A DNA stretch of 64,000 nucleotides from Hufsiella ginkgonis. GTDB taxonomy: Bacteria; Bacteroidota; Bacteroidia; Sphingobacteriales; Sphingobacteriaceae. Positions 43,986-53,101 of the stretch are shown here, piece by piece. The notes below the pieces were generated by a model. The model made no database searches. It was not told where the DNA came from and worked only from the letters and a program-made list of their open reading frames with translations. The position numbers were made by a program, and so were the translations under genes. The stretch spans positions 992,001 through 1,056,000 of the forward strand of contig NZ_WVHS01000002.1 in assembly GCF_009834915.1 (NCBI RefSeq), written 5' to 3'. Every line of letters begins with the position of its first letter. The stretch's first letter is position 1.

Positions 43986-45846
43986 AAATTCTGAATCTTT
44001 AAGCGAAGTCCACTCCTCCGTAAACACCGCCGGGAAGACCGGTTTCAGGAAACTGCTTGCTTTTATCGGGCCGGCTTACCTCGTAAGCGTCGGTTATATG
44101 GACCCCGGGAACTGGGCTACCGACATCGCCGGGGGCAGCCAGTTCGGGTATAAGCTGATCTGGATCCTGCTCATGTCGAACCTCATCGCGCTGCTGCTGC
44201 AATCGCTCAGCGCACGGCTTGGGATCGTAAAAGGCCTTGACCTCGCACAGGCATCCCGCAATGCGTATCCCAAAATGGTTAATCTGCCGCTGTTCGTGCT
44301 GGCGCAAACCGCGATCATTGCCTGCGATCTTGCGGAGATCATCGGGATGGCCATCGGGTTAAACCTGCTATTCGGGCTGCCGCTTATCTGGGGCGTTTCG
44401 GTTACTATCCTCGACACGTTCCTGCTCCTGTTCCTGCTGAATAAAGGCATGCGTATGATGGAAACATTCATCGTGTCGATGGTATTTATCGTTGGCGTCT
44501 CATTTTTAACGGAGATGTTTATCGTTAAACCTAACATTGTCGAAATTGCGTCGGGGTTTAAGCCATCTATTTTAAGCGGCAGCGCGCTATATATCGCCAT
44601 CGGGATCATTGGCGCCACCGTGATGCCGCATAACCTTTACCTGCACTCTTCGCTGGTACAAACAAGAAAGATCAACCGGACGTCCGAAGGCATCCGCGAA
44701 TCGCTGCGATTTAACTTTTTCGATACCGCGATTGCCTTAAACCTGGCATTCTTCGTAAACGCCGCGATCCTGATCCTGGCTGCCACCGCTTTCTTTAAAA
44801 ATGGCTTGCATGAAGTAGCTGAGATCCAGGATGCGCATAAATTGCTCGACAACATTTTCGGTTCGCTTGCCCCCACCCTGTTTGCCGTTGCTTTGATCGC
44901 CTCCGGGCAAAGTTCTACGATCACGGGAACACTGGCCGGCCAGATTATTATGGAGGGACATCTAAAATTGCGCATTCAACCCTGGATGCGCCGGCTGCTT
45001 ACGCGGTTGCTCGCCATCCTTCCGGCCATTTTCACTATCCTGTACTTTGGTGAAGAAGCCCTCGGGGACCTGCTCGTCATGAGCCAGGTGGTACTGAGCC
45101 TCCAATTGGGATTTGCCATTATCCCATTGATCCATTTCACCTCAGATAAAGTGCAAATGAAAGAATTCGCTATCAAGACCTGGACGAAGGTACTTGCATG
45201 GCTGAGTGCATGCATTATCGTGGGACTAAACATTAAGCTCGTTTTTGAGGAGATCGCAGGCTGGTTAAACACGGCAGACAACCCCGTACTCATCTACCTG
45301 CTGGTGATCCCGCTTACCCTGGTTGTTTTCAGCCTGTTAGTCTATGTTTTCCTGAAACCTTTTTTCAGGAAAAACGGCATCTCCAATTCCAACATCCCGC
45401 ACGGGCAGGCGCTGCAGATCACAGAAATTGAAAAAGTGAATTACCTGCATATCGGCATCCCGGTCGATTTCTCAAAAAACGACCTGCAAACTATCCGCCA
45501 TGCGCTGATGCAGGGCGGAAAACAGGCCGATTATCACCTCATTCACATCGTGGAAACCGCCGCCGCGCGATACCATGGCGAAAAAGTAATGGATCACGAA
45601 ACACAAAGCGACCTGGTAAATCTCGAAAAGTATAAAGAAGACCTGGGCAACCTTGGATATAGTGCGGCTACGCATATCGGGTATGGAAACGTGTCTAAAG
45701 CGATCTCGGCCCTTGCCCAAACCTACCACATGGACCTCCTGGTGATGGGCGCGCATGGCCATAAAGGGCTGAAGGACCTGATTTTCGGCACTACGCTCGA
45801 TTCCGTACGCCACCAGGTAAAGATCCCGGTAATGATCATCCGGTAG
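43975..45846 (+). CDS. mntH: Nramp divalent metal transporter fused to a universal stress protein domain
   Basis: 623 residues. Residues about 20-455 are an eleven-helix Nramp transporter with both metal-site motifs, MDPGNWATDIAGG in helix 1 and VMPHNLYLHSS in helix 6. Residues about 475-623 are a UspA domain ending in the nucleotide motif MGAHGHKGLKDLIFGTT. Imports Mn(II) or Fe(II) with protons; the Usp part may sense ATP or stress on the cytoplasmic side. Fusion is the odd feature. Overlaps the regulator by 11 bases. Confidence 0.92.
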   Translation: MSNKNSESLSEVHSSVNTAGKTGFRKLLAFIGPAYLVSVGYMDPGNWATDIAGGSQFGYKLIWILLMSNLIALLLQSLSARLGIVKGLDLAQASRNAYPKMVNLPLFVLAQTAIIACDLAEIIGMAIGLNLLFGLPLIWGVSVTILDTFLLLFLLNKGMRMMETFIVSMVFIVGVSFLTEMFIVKPNIVEIASGFKPSILSGSALYIAIGIIGATVMPHNLYLHSSLVQTRKINRTSEGIRESLRFNFFDTAIALNLAFFVNAAILILAATAFFKNGLHEVAEIQDAHKLLDNIFGSLAPTLFAVALIASGQSSTITGTLAGQIIMEGHLKLRIQPWMRRLLTRLLAILPAIFTILYFGEEALGDLLVMSQVVLSLQLGFAIIPLIHFTSDKVQMKEFAIKTWTKVLAWLSACIIVGLNIKLVFEEIAGWLNTADNPVLIYLLVIPLTLVVFSLLVYVFLKPFFRKNGISNSNIPHGQALQITEIEKVNYLHIGIPVDFSKNDLQTIRHALMQGGKQADYHLIHIVETAAARYHGEKVMDHETQSDLVNLEKYKEDLGNLGYSAATHIGYGNVSKAISALAQTYHMDLLVMGAHGHKGLKDLIFGTTLDSVRHQVKIPVMIIR

Positions 45847-45858
45847 CGGCATCTCCCT

Positions 45859-47064
45859 ATGAATAAAAAACACCTGCTCCTGCTGTGCGCGATCTTCTCC
45901 TTAATTGTTGTCATGGCATCGTGTGAGAAGATCTTTCCGCCTGCGCCCGCAGACGACAGACTGCTGGACGGCCCTGTAGCAGACCTGACGGGCGGGCAAA
46001 ACAGGCAATTTCTTAATGGCGACATTGCGTTTAATGACGAAGTATTTACGACGGAAACCGGCCTGGGACCGGTATTCGTAGCGACTTCTTGCGGAAGTTG
46101 CCACGCAGGCGATGGAAAGGGCCATCCCTTTTCGACACTGATCCGGTTCACCGCTGCTAAAGACAGTACCGGCAATACCGTGCTCGATCAGGGCCCTACC
46201 CAACTGCAGAACCGGGCCATCCCGGGGTTCCTGCCGGAGCAGCTTCCCAGGAACGTGCCTTTTTCGAAATTCACGCCACCGGCCAATACCGGCCTGGGCT
46301 TTATCGATCTCGTTCCTGATGCCGACCTGCTGGCGATGGCCGATCCCGACGATCTTAACGGGGACGGCATTTCGGGCGCGGTTAACTGGAACAAGATCCC
46401 GCCTTACGTAACCATAAGAAAGAATACGGTGGTTAAAAACGGTCTCTACATCTGCCGTTTCGGCAAAAAAGGAAGTGTGTACGACCTGCTGCAGCAAACC
46501 GCCACGGCGTATAACCAGGATATGGGCATCACATCGTCTTTCGAGCCTGTGGATACTTATAGCGGGTTGGAGATAGACCCCGAGGTGTCCGATAAAACGG
46601 TAAACGACGTGGTATTTTACCTGAAAACGCTCAAAGCGCCTATTCAGCGCATGCCCGGCGACCCGGAAGTAGTGAAGGGAAAGGCGGTTTTTATCCGCAT
46701 TGGGTGCGAAAGCTGTCATAAACAGACGCTAACAACCGGAACGTCCACCATCGCAGCCCTCAGCAACCGACAGTTTTACCCTTATACAGACCTTTTGCTG
46801 CATGATATGGGCAATGCGCTGGATGATGGCTTCACCGAAGGAAGCGCAAAAACGTCCGAATGGAAAACGCCTGCATTATGGGGGCTTGGGCTGTCGAAAA
46901 ACTCCCAGGGAGGCCGCTATTTCCTGCTGCATGACGGGCGGGCCAGGTCTATTGAAGAAGCCATCCTGTTTCATGGTGGCGAGGGACTGAAAAGCAAGAC
47001 CAGTTTCCAGGGCCTGGGCGCCGAAGAGAAAAGCAGTTTGATACACTTCCTGGAATCGTTATGA
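45859..47064 (+). CDS. Di-heme oxidoreductase (DHOR/DUF1111 family) lipoprotein
   Basis: 401 residues. Lipobox VVMASC with Cys22 as the lipidated residue. Two heme c sites: CGSCH (78-82) and CESCH (283-287). The stretch DADLLAMADPDDLNGDGISG is diagnostic of the DHOR family, a diverged relative of di-heme peroxidases. Probably anchored in the outer or inner membrane facing the periplasm. Starts 12 bases after the Nramp gene. Homologues in other bacteria sit in iron-acquisition clusters with imelysin-like proteins; reaction not established. Confidence 0.88.
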   Translation: MNKKHLLLLCAIFSLIVVMASCEKIFPPAPADDRLLDGPVADLTGGQNRQFLNGDIAFNDEVFTTETGLGPVFVATSCGSCHAGDGKGHPFSTLIRFTAAKDSTGNTVLDQGPTQLQNRAIPGFLPEQLPRNVPFSKFTPPANTGLGFIDLVPDADLLAMADPDDLNGDGISGAVNWNKIPPYVTIRKNTVVKNGLYICRFGKKGSVYDLLQQTATAYNQDMGITSSFEPVDTYSGLEIDPEVSDKTVNDVVFYLKTLKAPIQRMPGDPEVVKGKAVFIRIGCESCHKQTLTTGTSTIAALSNRQFYPYTDLLLHDMGNALDDGFTEGSAKTSEWKTPALWGLGLSKNSQGGRYFLLHDGRARSIEEAILFHGGEGLKSKTSFQGLGAEEKSSLIHFLESL

Positions 47065-47519
47065 TCATGAACAGAAGAGATTTTATCACCAAAACCTGTA
47101 CTGCCTGTATTGCTGCCGGATTCCTGGGCGGAATTATTTCGTCGTGCAATACATCCCGTTATATCGCCGGGTTGCTGGTTAAAGACGGCCTGGTGGTTGA
47201 TCCGGCCAATTTCAGGAACGGGAAAAAAGGCGGGGACCACTTCCATCCCTACCTCGTGGTCCGCAACAGTGCGTTGAAATTCCCGATCTGCCTCTACCGT
47301 TTTTCCCGCACACAGTACGTGGCGCTATGGATGCAATGCACGCACCAGGGCGCTGAACTACAGGTATTCGGCGATTCGCTGCAATGCCCGGCGCATGGCA
47401 GTGAATTCGATAACCGCGGCAGCGTGAGTTCGGGACCGGCAAACAGGCAGCTATTAAATTTTCCCGTAATTGTGCAGGACGACGCCCAGCTATTCATCGA
47501 TCTAAGAAAAAAAGCATGA
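47061..47519 (+). CDS. Exported Rieske 2Fe-2S protein
   Basis: 152 residues. N-terminal NRRDF resembles a twin-arginine signal, followed by a hydrophobic stretch and SSC (possible lipobox). Rieske ligands C93-T-H95 (CTHQG) and C109-PA-H112 (CPAHGSEF). Electron carrier, periplasmic. Overlaps the di-heme gene by 4 bases (ATGA) and the porin gene by 4 bases, so the three are translationally coupled; likely electron partner of the di-heme protein. Confidence 0.9.
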   Translation: MIMNRRDFITKTCTACIAAGFLGGIISSCNTSRYIAGLLVKDGLVVDPANFRNGKKGGDHFHPYLVVRNSALKFPICLYRFSRTQYVALWMQCTHQGAELQVFGDSLQCPAHGSEFDNRGSVSSGPANRQLLNFPVIVQDDAQLFIDLRKKA

Positions 47520-48742
47520 AAGGAAATTTGATCTTTATATTGCTTTCGGCGGCCGGGCTCTGCTGCCGGGCGCAGATTAATCCTGATCTCCTGAAGAAAC
47601 CCGCTGGCGATACAACGGGCCTGCAGCTTAATATGGACGCGGTATACAAACGGCCTTTCATGAATCTTGGCAAAACACCGGTCGCCGTTGGCGGATATGT
47701 GGAAGCAAACTACCAATACTTAAATGAAGACGGGATCAGTGAAGGTCACCAGTTCCAGATGCGCCGGTTTACTTTTTTCCTGTCATCGGCCGTGAACAAA
47801 CGGATCAGGTTTTTGTCGGAGCTCGAATTTGAAGACGGCACCCGGGAGATCAGCCTCGAGTTCGCTTCCGTCGACTTTGAGCTCGCTTCCCTCCTGAATA
47901 TCCGTGGCGGTATTATCATGAACCCGATCGGGGCTTTCAACCAAAACCACGACGGCCCTAAATGGGAATTTGTAGACCGGCCGATCTCCGCCACCCGGTT
48001 GCTGCCTGCGACCTGGAGCAATGCCGGCTTTGGCATTTTCGGGAAGCAATACACAGGAAACTGGGTGTATGCCTATGAAGCTTACCTTACCAACGGGTTC
48101 GACGATAAGATCATCAGCAATAGCGGGAACCGCACTTCGCTGCCCGCCACCAAAGAAAATCGTGAACGGTTCGAAGAAAGCTTTAACGGGATTCCGTTGT
48201 TCACGGGGAAAGTAGCATTAAGGCACAAGAAACTGGGGGAACTGGGCTTATCATATATGGGCGGGATCTACAACAAGTTTGAGGAAGATGGCCTCACGTT
48301 AGACAAAAAACGCAGCGTACGGACTTTTGCGTTAGATCTTAACACAACCTTAGCTAAAACCGGTACGTTCATCAATGGCGAGTGGGCGTGGCTTGCCGTC
48401 GACGTTCCGGAAACTTATACCGAGCAATTCGGCAGGAAACAGGCAGGCGGTTTCGTAGATATCGTGCAGCCCCTGTTAAAAAGAAGGATGCTCGACTTTC
48501 CCGACGCAGTACTAAACGCCGCCCTGCGACTGGAATATGCCGATTTTAACCAGGGCACGTTTTCTTCTACCGGCACCAATATAGCCGATCATGTCTACAG
48601 CATCGTACCTGCCGTTAGCTGGCGCCCTTCTGCGCAAACGGTGCTGAGGCTAAACTACCGGTACCAGTGGAAAACCGATTTGCTGGGCAATCCCCCGGCG
48701 CGGACGGCGGGCTTCCAGGCCGGGTTCTCCACTTATTTTTAG
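47516..48742 (+). CDS. Outer-membrane porin (OprP/phosphate-selective porin-like)
   Basis: 408 residues. Signal peptide (about 1-19, ending CCRAQ). Body of alternating strands, VAVGGYVEANYQYL, FQMRRFTFFLSSAVNKRIRF, and a terminal aromatic residue (GFSTYF) as in beta-barrels. Resembles OprO/OprP-like porins of Bacteroidota. Last gene of the metal operon, presumably the outer-membrane entry for the substrate. Specificity is not read from the sequence. Confidence 0.82.
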   Translation: MKGNLIFILLSAAGLCCRAQINPDLLKKPAGDTTGLQLNMDAVYKRPFMNLGKTPVAVGGYVEANYQYLNEDGISEGHQFQMRRFTFFLSSAVNKRIRFLSELEFEDGTREISLEFASVDFELASLLNIRGGIIMNPIGAFNQNHDGPKWEFVDRPISATRLLPATWSNAGFGIFGKQYTGNWVYAYEAYLTNGFDDKIISNSGNRTSLPATKENRERFEESFNGIPLFTGKVALRHKKLGELGLSYMGGIYNKFEEDGLTLDKKRSVRTFALDLNTTLAKTGTFINGEWAWLAVDVPETYTEQFGRKQAGGFVDIVQPLLKRRMLDFPDAVLNAALRLEYADFNQGTFSSTGTNIADHVYSIVPAVSWRPSAQTVLRLNYRYQWKTDLLGNPPARTAGFQAGFSTYF

Positions 48743-48877
48743 GGCAGCTACGGGCTTAAGTGATTGTTGCACGACCATGCGCATGCCGGCCCTGCCGGAT
48801 GATCCGTCGACCGGAGATGGAAATAGTCCAGGGATTATTCTCCAGTCCTGCAGCCGCCACTTAAGTTGCAGGTTTAG

Positions 48878-48885
48878 TATATTTG
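48878..48885 (+). promoter_or_regulatory. -7 box of smpB
   Basis: TATATTTG, exact TAnnTTTG, ending 5 bases before the smpB ATG. Suggests a leaderless message; no clear -33 element. Confidence 0.5.
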
Positions 48886-48890
48886 CAGTT

Positions 48891-49340
48891 ATGGGAAGTG
48901 ATCTGAACATCAGGAATAAAAAAGCATATTTCGAATACCATATCCTCGAGAAATACCAGGCAGGTATTAAGCTGCTTGGCACGGAGATCAAATCCATCCG
49001 CGAAGGCAAGGCGAATGTGAACGATGCTTTCTGTACGTTCATGAACGAGGGGCTGTACGTACGGAATATGCACATCGCCGAATATTCGCACGGGTCTTTT
49101 TACAACCATGAGTCGAAGCGCGACCGGTTACTCCTGCTCACGAGGAAAGAGTTAAAAAAATTAAGGGAAAAAGGCGAAGAAAAGGGGCTCACCATTATTC
49201 CTCTTTCATTATATATCAGCGACCGCGGGTTTGCCAAGCTCGAGATCGGCCTTGCACAGGGAAAGAAAACGTTCGACAAACGCGAAACCATGAAGGAGCG
49301 CGATTCAAAGATCGAAATGGAACGGGCGCTGAAAGGGTGA
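48891..49340 (+). CDS. smpB: SsrA-binding protein SmpB
   Basis: 149 residues from the ATG at 48891 (NIRNKKAYFEYHILEKYQAG). Conserved: LGTEIKSIREGKANVNDAF, the C-terminal helix KKTFDKRETMKERDSK. Brings tmRNA to stalled ribosomes. A longer frame from 48777 begins in the intergenic region and lies across the -7 box, so it is rejected. Confidence 0.97.
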   Translation: MGSDLNIRNKKAYFEYHILEKYQAGIKLLGTEIKSIREGKANVNDAFCTFMNEGLYVRNMHIAEYSHGSFYNHESKRDRLLLLTRKELKKLREKGEEKGLTIIPLSLYISDRGFAKLEIGLAQGKKTFDKRETMKERDSKIEMERALKG

Positions 49341-49366
49341 GTCGTCAGTAACCAGGTGTCACTACC

Positions 49367-50023
49367 CTACCATGCCTGGTCGCCTACCAGTGGCACAAAC
49401 CGGAAGGTATCCAGTACGATCCGGTCATATTCCGTTTCGCTTACACGGAGAACCGTGATCATTTTCTGTTCCTTTTCGTCACCTACCGGGATCACCAGGG
49501 TGCCGCCCACCTTAAGCTGTTTTAGCAGCAGCCCGGGGACAAACGGTGCGCCGGCGGTTACCAGGATCTTGTCATAAGGAGCATGTTCCGGGATTCCCTT
49601 CGAGCCGTCACCGCAAAAGAATGCCGGCCGGTACCCGATATTCGGGAGCACGTACTCAGTCCTTTTAAAGAGTTTCTCCTGTCGCTCGATGGTAAAAACC
49701 TTAGCGCCGAGGTCCAGCAGTACGCACGTTTGGTAACCCGAGCCGGTGCCGATTTCGAGTACTTTATCCCCTTTTTTGATCTGCAGCAGCTGGGTCTGGT
49801 AGGCCACGGTATATGGTTGCGAGATAGTTTGTCCATCCCCTATCGGGAAAGCGATGTCTTTATAGGCCTGCACCCAGAATGTTTCATCAAAAAAGAAATG
49901 CCGGGGCACGCGTCCGATCGCGGCAAGTACACGCTCGTCGTCTATCCCGTTTTCGCGCAATTTATTTACGAGACGTTTTCTTGCTCCTTTTTCACGGTAA
50001 TTATCAACGAATTTATAGGCCAT
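49367..50023 (-). CDS. pcm: Protein-L-isoaspartate O-methyltransferase
   Basis: 218 residues. VLEIGTGSGYQTCVLLD is the SAM motif; ITAPFVPG-like and DGQTISQPYTVAYQTQLL are family motifs around the active site. Repairs isoaspartyl residues in aged proteins. Convergent with smpB. Confidence 0.96.
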   Translation of the reverse strand: MAYKFVDNYREKGARKRLVNKLRENGIDDERVLAAIGRVPRHFFFDETFWVQAYKDIAFPIGDGQTISQPYTVAYQTQLLQIKKGDKVLEIGTGSGYQTCVLLDLGAKVFTIERQEKLFKRTEYVLPNIGYRPAFFCGDGSKGIPEHAPYDKILVTAGAPFVPGLLLKQLKVGGTLVIPVGDEKEQKMITVLRVSETEYDRIVLDTFRFVPLVGDQAW

Positions 50024-50100
50024 CCGGGTACTAAAATACGGCTCGCGTGCTTAAAATGTATGAGATATTTATTGATCGCTGGCTGTCAAAGGCAAACGCA

Positions 50101-52581
50101 TCAAAACGGATCGACGTCTACCCTTAGCAGGATGCCCTTATTCGCTTTATCCGCTTCAAACTTCAGTAGGATCGCGGCAAGCGCCTGCTTTATTTTCTGG
50201 ATGGAATCGCCTGCACGTTCACACTTGATCAGGATCGTTTGGATATAGAAGTTGCGCACGCGGGCGATCAGCGGCGGCTGCGGCCCCAGGATCCGGTCGC
50301 CGAAGGTTACCTTCAGTTCAGCGGCCATCCGGGTGGCCACCATCTCTGCTTTCTGCTGGTCTTTATGTTTAATGTCCAGCCGGATGAGCCGGTAAAATGG
50401 CGGGTAAGCGAAGTTTTTCCGTTCGGCAAGCTCCGTTTTATAAAGCGCATGATAATCATTGCTGATCACCTGGTGCAGCACGCGATGCTGGGTATCATAA
50501 GCCTGGATCACTACTTTCCCGGTTTTCTCACGTCTTCCGGCACGACCGGCCACCTGCGATAGCAGCTGGAAGCTTTTTTCGTACGCCCGGAAATCGGGGT
50601 AATTGAGGAGACTATCCGCATTGATGATGCCTATAAGCGTAATATGGTCGAAATCAAGGCCTTTGGTGATCATTTGCGTGCCTACCAGGATGTCCGTCTT
50701 GCGTTCTTCAAAATCGGCCAGGATCTTCTGGAAGCTGTATTTTGTGCGTGTGGCGTCGAGGTCCATCCGCGCGATCACGGCCCCGGGGAAGATCATCGCC
50801 AGCTCATCCTCCACTTTTTCGGTACCGAATCCCTTTTGCTCGATGTGGGTAGATCCGCATGCCGGGCAAACCGACACGGTTTCCTGTTTATACCCGCAAT
50901 AATGGCAATGCAGCTTTTGTGTGCTTTTATGGTAGGTTAAGCTTACGTCGCAGTTAATGCACTTTGGGGTGAATCCGCAGGTGCGGCAAAGCAAAAAGGA
51001 AGTATACCCGCGCCTGTTCTGGAAAAGGATCACTTGTTCTTTGCGGCTCAAAGCGTCCCCGATTTCGGTAATGAGCACGGAAGTGAAGTGCGAAACCATC
51101 GTTTTACGCTTCGTCTCCTCGGCAATGCTTACCACCCGGATCTCGGGGAGGCGCGAGTTACCGAACCGGCCGGAAATGGTGGCGAGGCCATATTTACCGG
51201 CTTCGGCGTTGTAATAGCTTTCGAGCGAGGGCGTCGCAGATCCCAGCAGTACTTTGGCGCGATGCACGTGGGCGAGGTAGATCGCCGTATCGCGCGCATG
51301 GTAGCGAGGTGAGGGGTCAAATTGTTTATACGAGGTTTCGTGCTCTTCGTCAACGATGATCAGTCCGAGGTCTGCAAACGGCAGCAGTACCGCAGACCGC
51401 GCACCCAACACGAGCCTGTACTGCCCCTTAAGCACCTGCGTCCAGGTTTCTGCGCGTTCGTTGTCGCTGAACTTCGAATGGTAAACCCCGATCTGGTTAC
51501 CGAAATATTGCTTTAACCGCTCGATCACCTGCGTGGTAAGCGCAATTTCGGGAAGAAGGAACAGCGCCTGCCTGCCGGACGTGATCACCTCTTCTATTAA
51601 CCTGATATAGATCAGCGTTTTACCTGACGAAGTAATGCCGTGCAACAGTACAACCTCTTTCGAGTCGAATTGTTGCCTGATGGATTGTAAAGCCTGTTCC
51701 TGCGTTACGGTCAGGGTAAAGTTGGTATAGGTTTCGGCTTCGTCCGTCGAAAGCCTGCTTACGATCCGCTCTTCCTGGATAAAGATCCCTTTCTCTACCA
51801 GTGCTTTTATGGCGGCCTCCCCGCAGTTAGCGGCCTCTAACAGTTCTTTTTTCGAGATCTGCGGTCCTTGCCTTCTTAACTTAATATAACCCATCAACGC
51901 TTCCAGCTGTTTTGGCGCTCTTTCCAGTACGGTGAACAACGCGCGCAGGTTCTCCTGGTCGGCATAATCGGTGTGGAGCTCGAAAAACGCCTTTCTCTTT
52001 GGCTTATATCGCTGGATCACTTCTTCCGAAATGTGGATAACGCCCTTTCCAAAAAGCGATTTTAACACCGGGTAAACCGTTTTTTGGCCAAGCAATTTCG
52101 TCACTTCGCTGATCTTCAGCTCCGGCTGGATGCTCAACGCCTCTACGATGAGGTATTCCTTATCATTTAAGGTAGCTTTATCGGTCTCGTGATCCTCCAT
52201 GAGGATGATCCTGGTTTCGCTGGCGAGCTTAAGGGCGGCAGGCAACGCGGCCTGCATTACTTCTCCAAGGCTGCAGAAATAATAAGCCGCTATCCATTCC
52301 CACAGCCTTAATTGCTGGGCATTGACCACGGGCTCTTCATCCAGCACATCGAGAATGTATTTGGCCTCGTATAGCTCCGGGGCCGTTTCAGACACCGAAT
52401 AAATAATCGCCGTATAGATCTTGCTCTTACCGAACTGTACGATGACGCGCGAGCCGATCCTGATCCCATCGTTCATGGAAAGCGGAACCCGGTAAGTATA
52501 GTTCCTGGAAATAGCCAACGGCAGGATCACTTCCACAAAAAGCGTAGTCCGGCCCGCCTGTTCCTGGTTCAGCTCAAGCAT
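50101..52581 (-). CDS. priA: Primosomal protein N' (replication restart helicase PriA)
   Basis: 826 residues. N-terminal DNA-binding domain, helicase with Walker A HGITSSGKT, DEEH box IIVDEEHETSYKQ, paired zinc sites CRTCGFTPKCINC and CHYCGYKQETVSVCPAC, and QVAGRAGRREKTG. Loads the replisome at stalled forks. Overlaps the DUF423 gene by one base (TAATG). Confidence 0.98.
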   Translation of the reverse strand: MLELNQEQAGRTTLFVEVILPLAISRNYTYRVPLSMNDGIRIGSRVIVQFGKSKIYTAIIYSVSETAPELYEAKYILDVLDEEPVVNAQQLRLWEWIAAYYFCSLGEVMQAALPAALKLASETRIILMEDHETDKATLNDKEYLIVEALSIQPELKISEVTKLLGQKTVYPVLKSLFGKGVIHISEEVIQRYKPKRKAFFELHTDYADQENLRALFTVLERAPKQLEALMGYIKLRRQGPQISKKELLEAANCGEAAIKALVEKGIFIQEERIVSRLSTDEAETYTNFTLTVTQEQALQSIRQQFDSKEVVLLHGITSSGKTLIYIRLIEEVITSGRQALFLLPEIALTTQVIERLKQYFGNQIGVYHSKFSDNERAETWTQVLKGQYRLVLGARSAVLLPFADLGLIIVDEEHETSYKQFDPSPRYHARDTAIYLAHVHRAKVLLGSATPSLESYYNAEAGKYGLATISGRFGNSRLPEIRVVSIAEETKRKTMVSHFTSVLITEIGDALSRKEQVILFQNRRGYTSFLLCRTCGFTPKCINCDVSLTYHKSTQKLHCHYCGYKQETVSVCPACGSTHIEQKGFGTEKVEDELAMIFPGAVIARMDLDATRTKYSFQKILADFEERKTDILVGTQMITKGLDFDHITLIGIINADSLLNYPDFRAYEKSFQLLSQVAGRAGRREKTGKVVIQAYDTQHRVLHQVISNDYHALYKTELAERKNFAYPPFYRLIRLDIKHKDQQKAEMVATRMAAELKVTFGDRILGPQPPLIARVRNFYIQTILIKCERAGDSIQKIKQALAAILLKFEADKANKGILLRVDVDPF

Positions 52582-52970
52582 TACTTGCCTTTAAGTGCAG
52601 AGACTAAGAGGAACGCCCACCCGAGAACGAATGCCAAGCCACCCACCGGCGTAACAGGGCCGAGGATTCTGGTCGCCGTAATACCGGTCAGCGACCGCGT
52701 GGAAAGCAGGTATAACGACCCTGAAAAAAAAAGTATGCCAACTACGAAGCAAATAAACGAGTAATTAACCCAGCCCTTATCCATATCGCCGGAAAGGCTC
52801 GCCAGGAACAGGATCGCCAGGGTGTGGTAGAATTGATAGCTCACACCGGTTTTCCAGTTCTCCAGCTGATCGGCGGCTAGCTTATCTTTTAGCCCGTGGG
52901 CGCCAAAAGCACCGAGCACCACGGCAATGAGGCCAAAAACACATGCGGTAATAACAAAGGATTGTTTCAT
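52581..52970 (-). CDS. DUF423 family membrane protein (YgdD-like)
   Basis: 129 residues, four transmembrane helices. LGAFGAHGLKDKL near the N-terminus and GRILGPVTPVGG-like (ATRILGPVTPVGGLAF) loop identify DUF423. Function unknown. Upstream of and overlapping priA by one base. Confidence 0.9.
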   Translation of the reverse strand: MKQSFVITACVFGLIAVVLGAFGAHGLKDKLAADQLENWKTGVSYQFYHTLAILFLASLSGDMDKGWVNYSFICFVVGILFFSGSLYLLSTRSLTGITATRILGPVTPVGGLAFVLGWAFLLVSALKGK

Positions 52971-53004
52971 TTAGCAGATTTTGATCGTATCAGTGAGAAA
53001 CTGC

Positions 53005-53052
53005 CGGTAATCGAGCGCCGGCCAGCGGCAAACAGCTACCGATCAGCTAAAT
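53005..53052. repeat. Decayed TCAGC/ATCAGC-type repeat
   Basis: Words ATCGAGCGCCGGCCAGCGGC and AACAGCTACCGATCAGCTAA resemble the family inserted in truA and found at 36577-36665. Weak on its own. Confidence 0.4.
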
Positions 53053-53101
53053 TACTCCCCATTCTTCAACTTAAAAAATTAATTTTGTACAGGGGCTCCC
53101 G

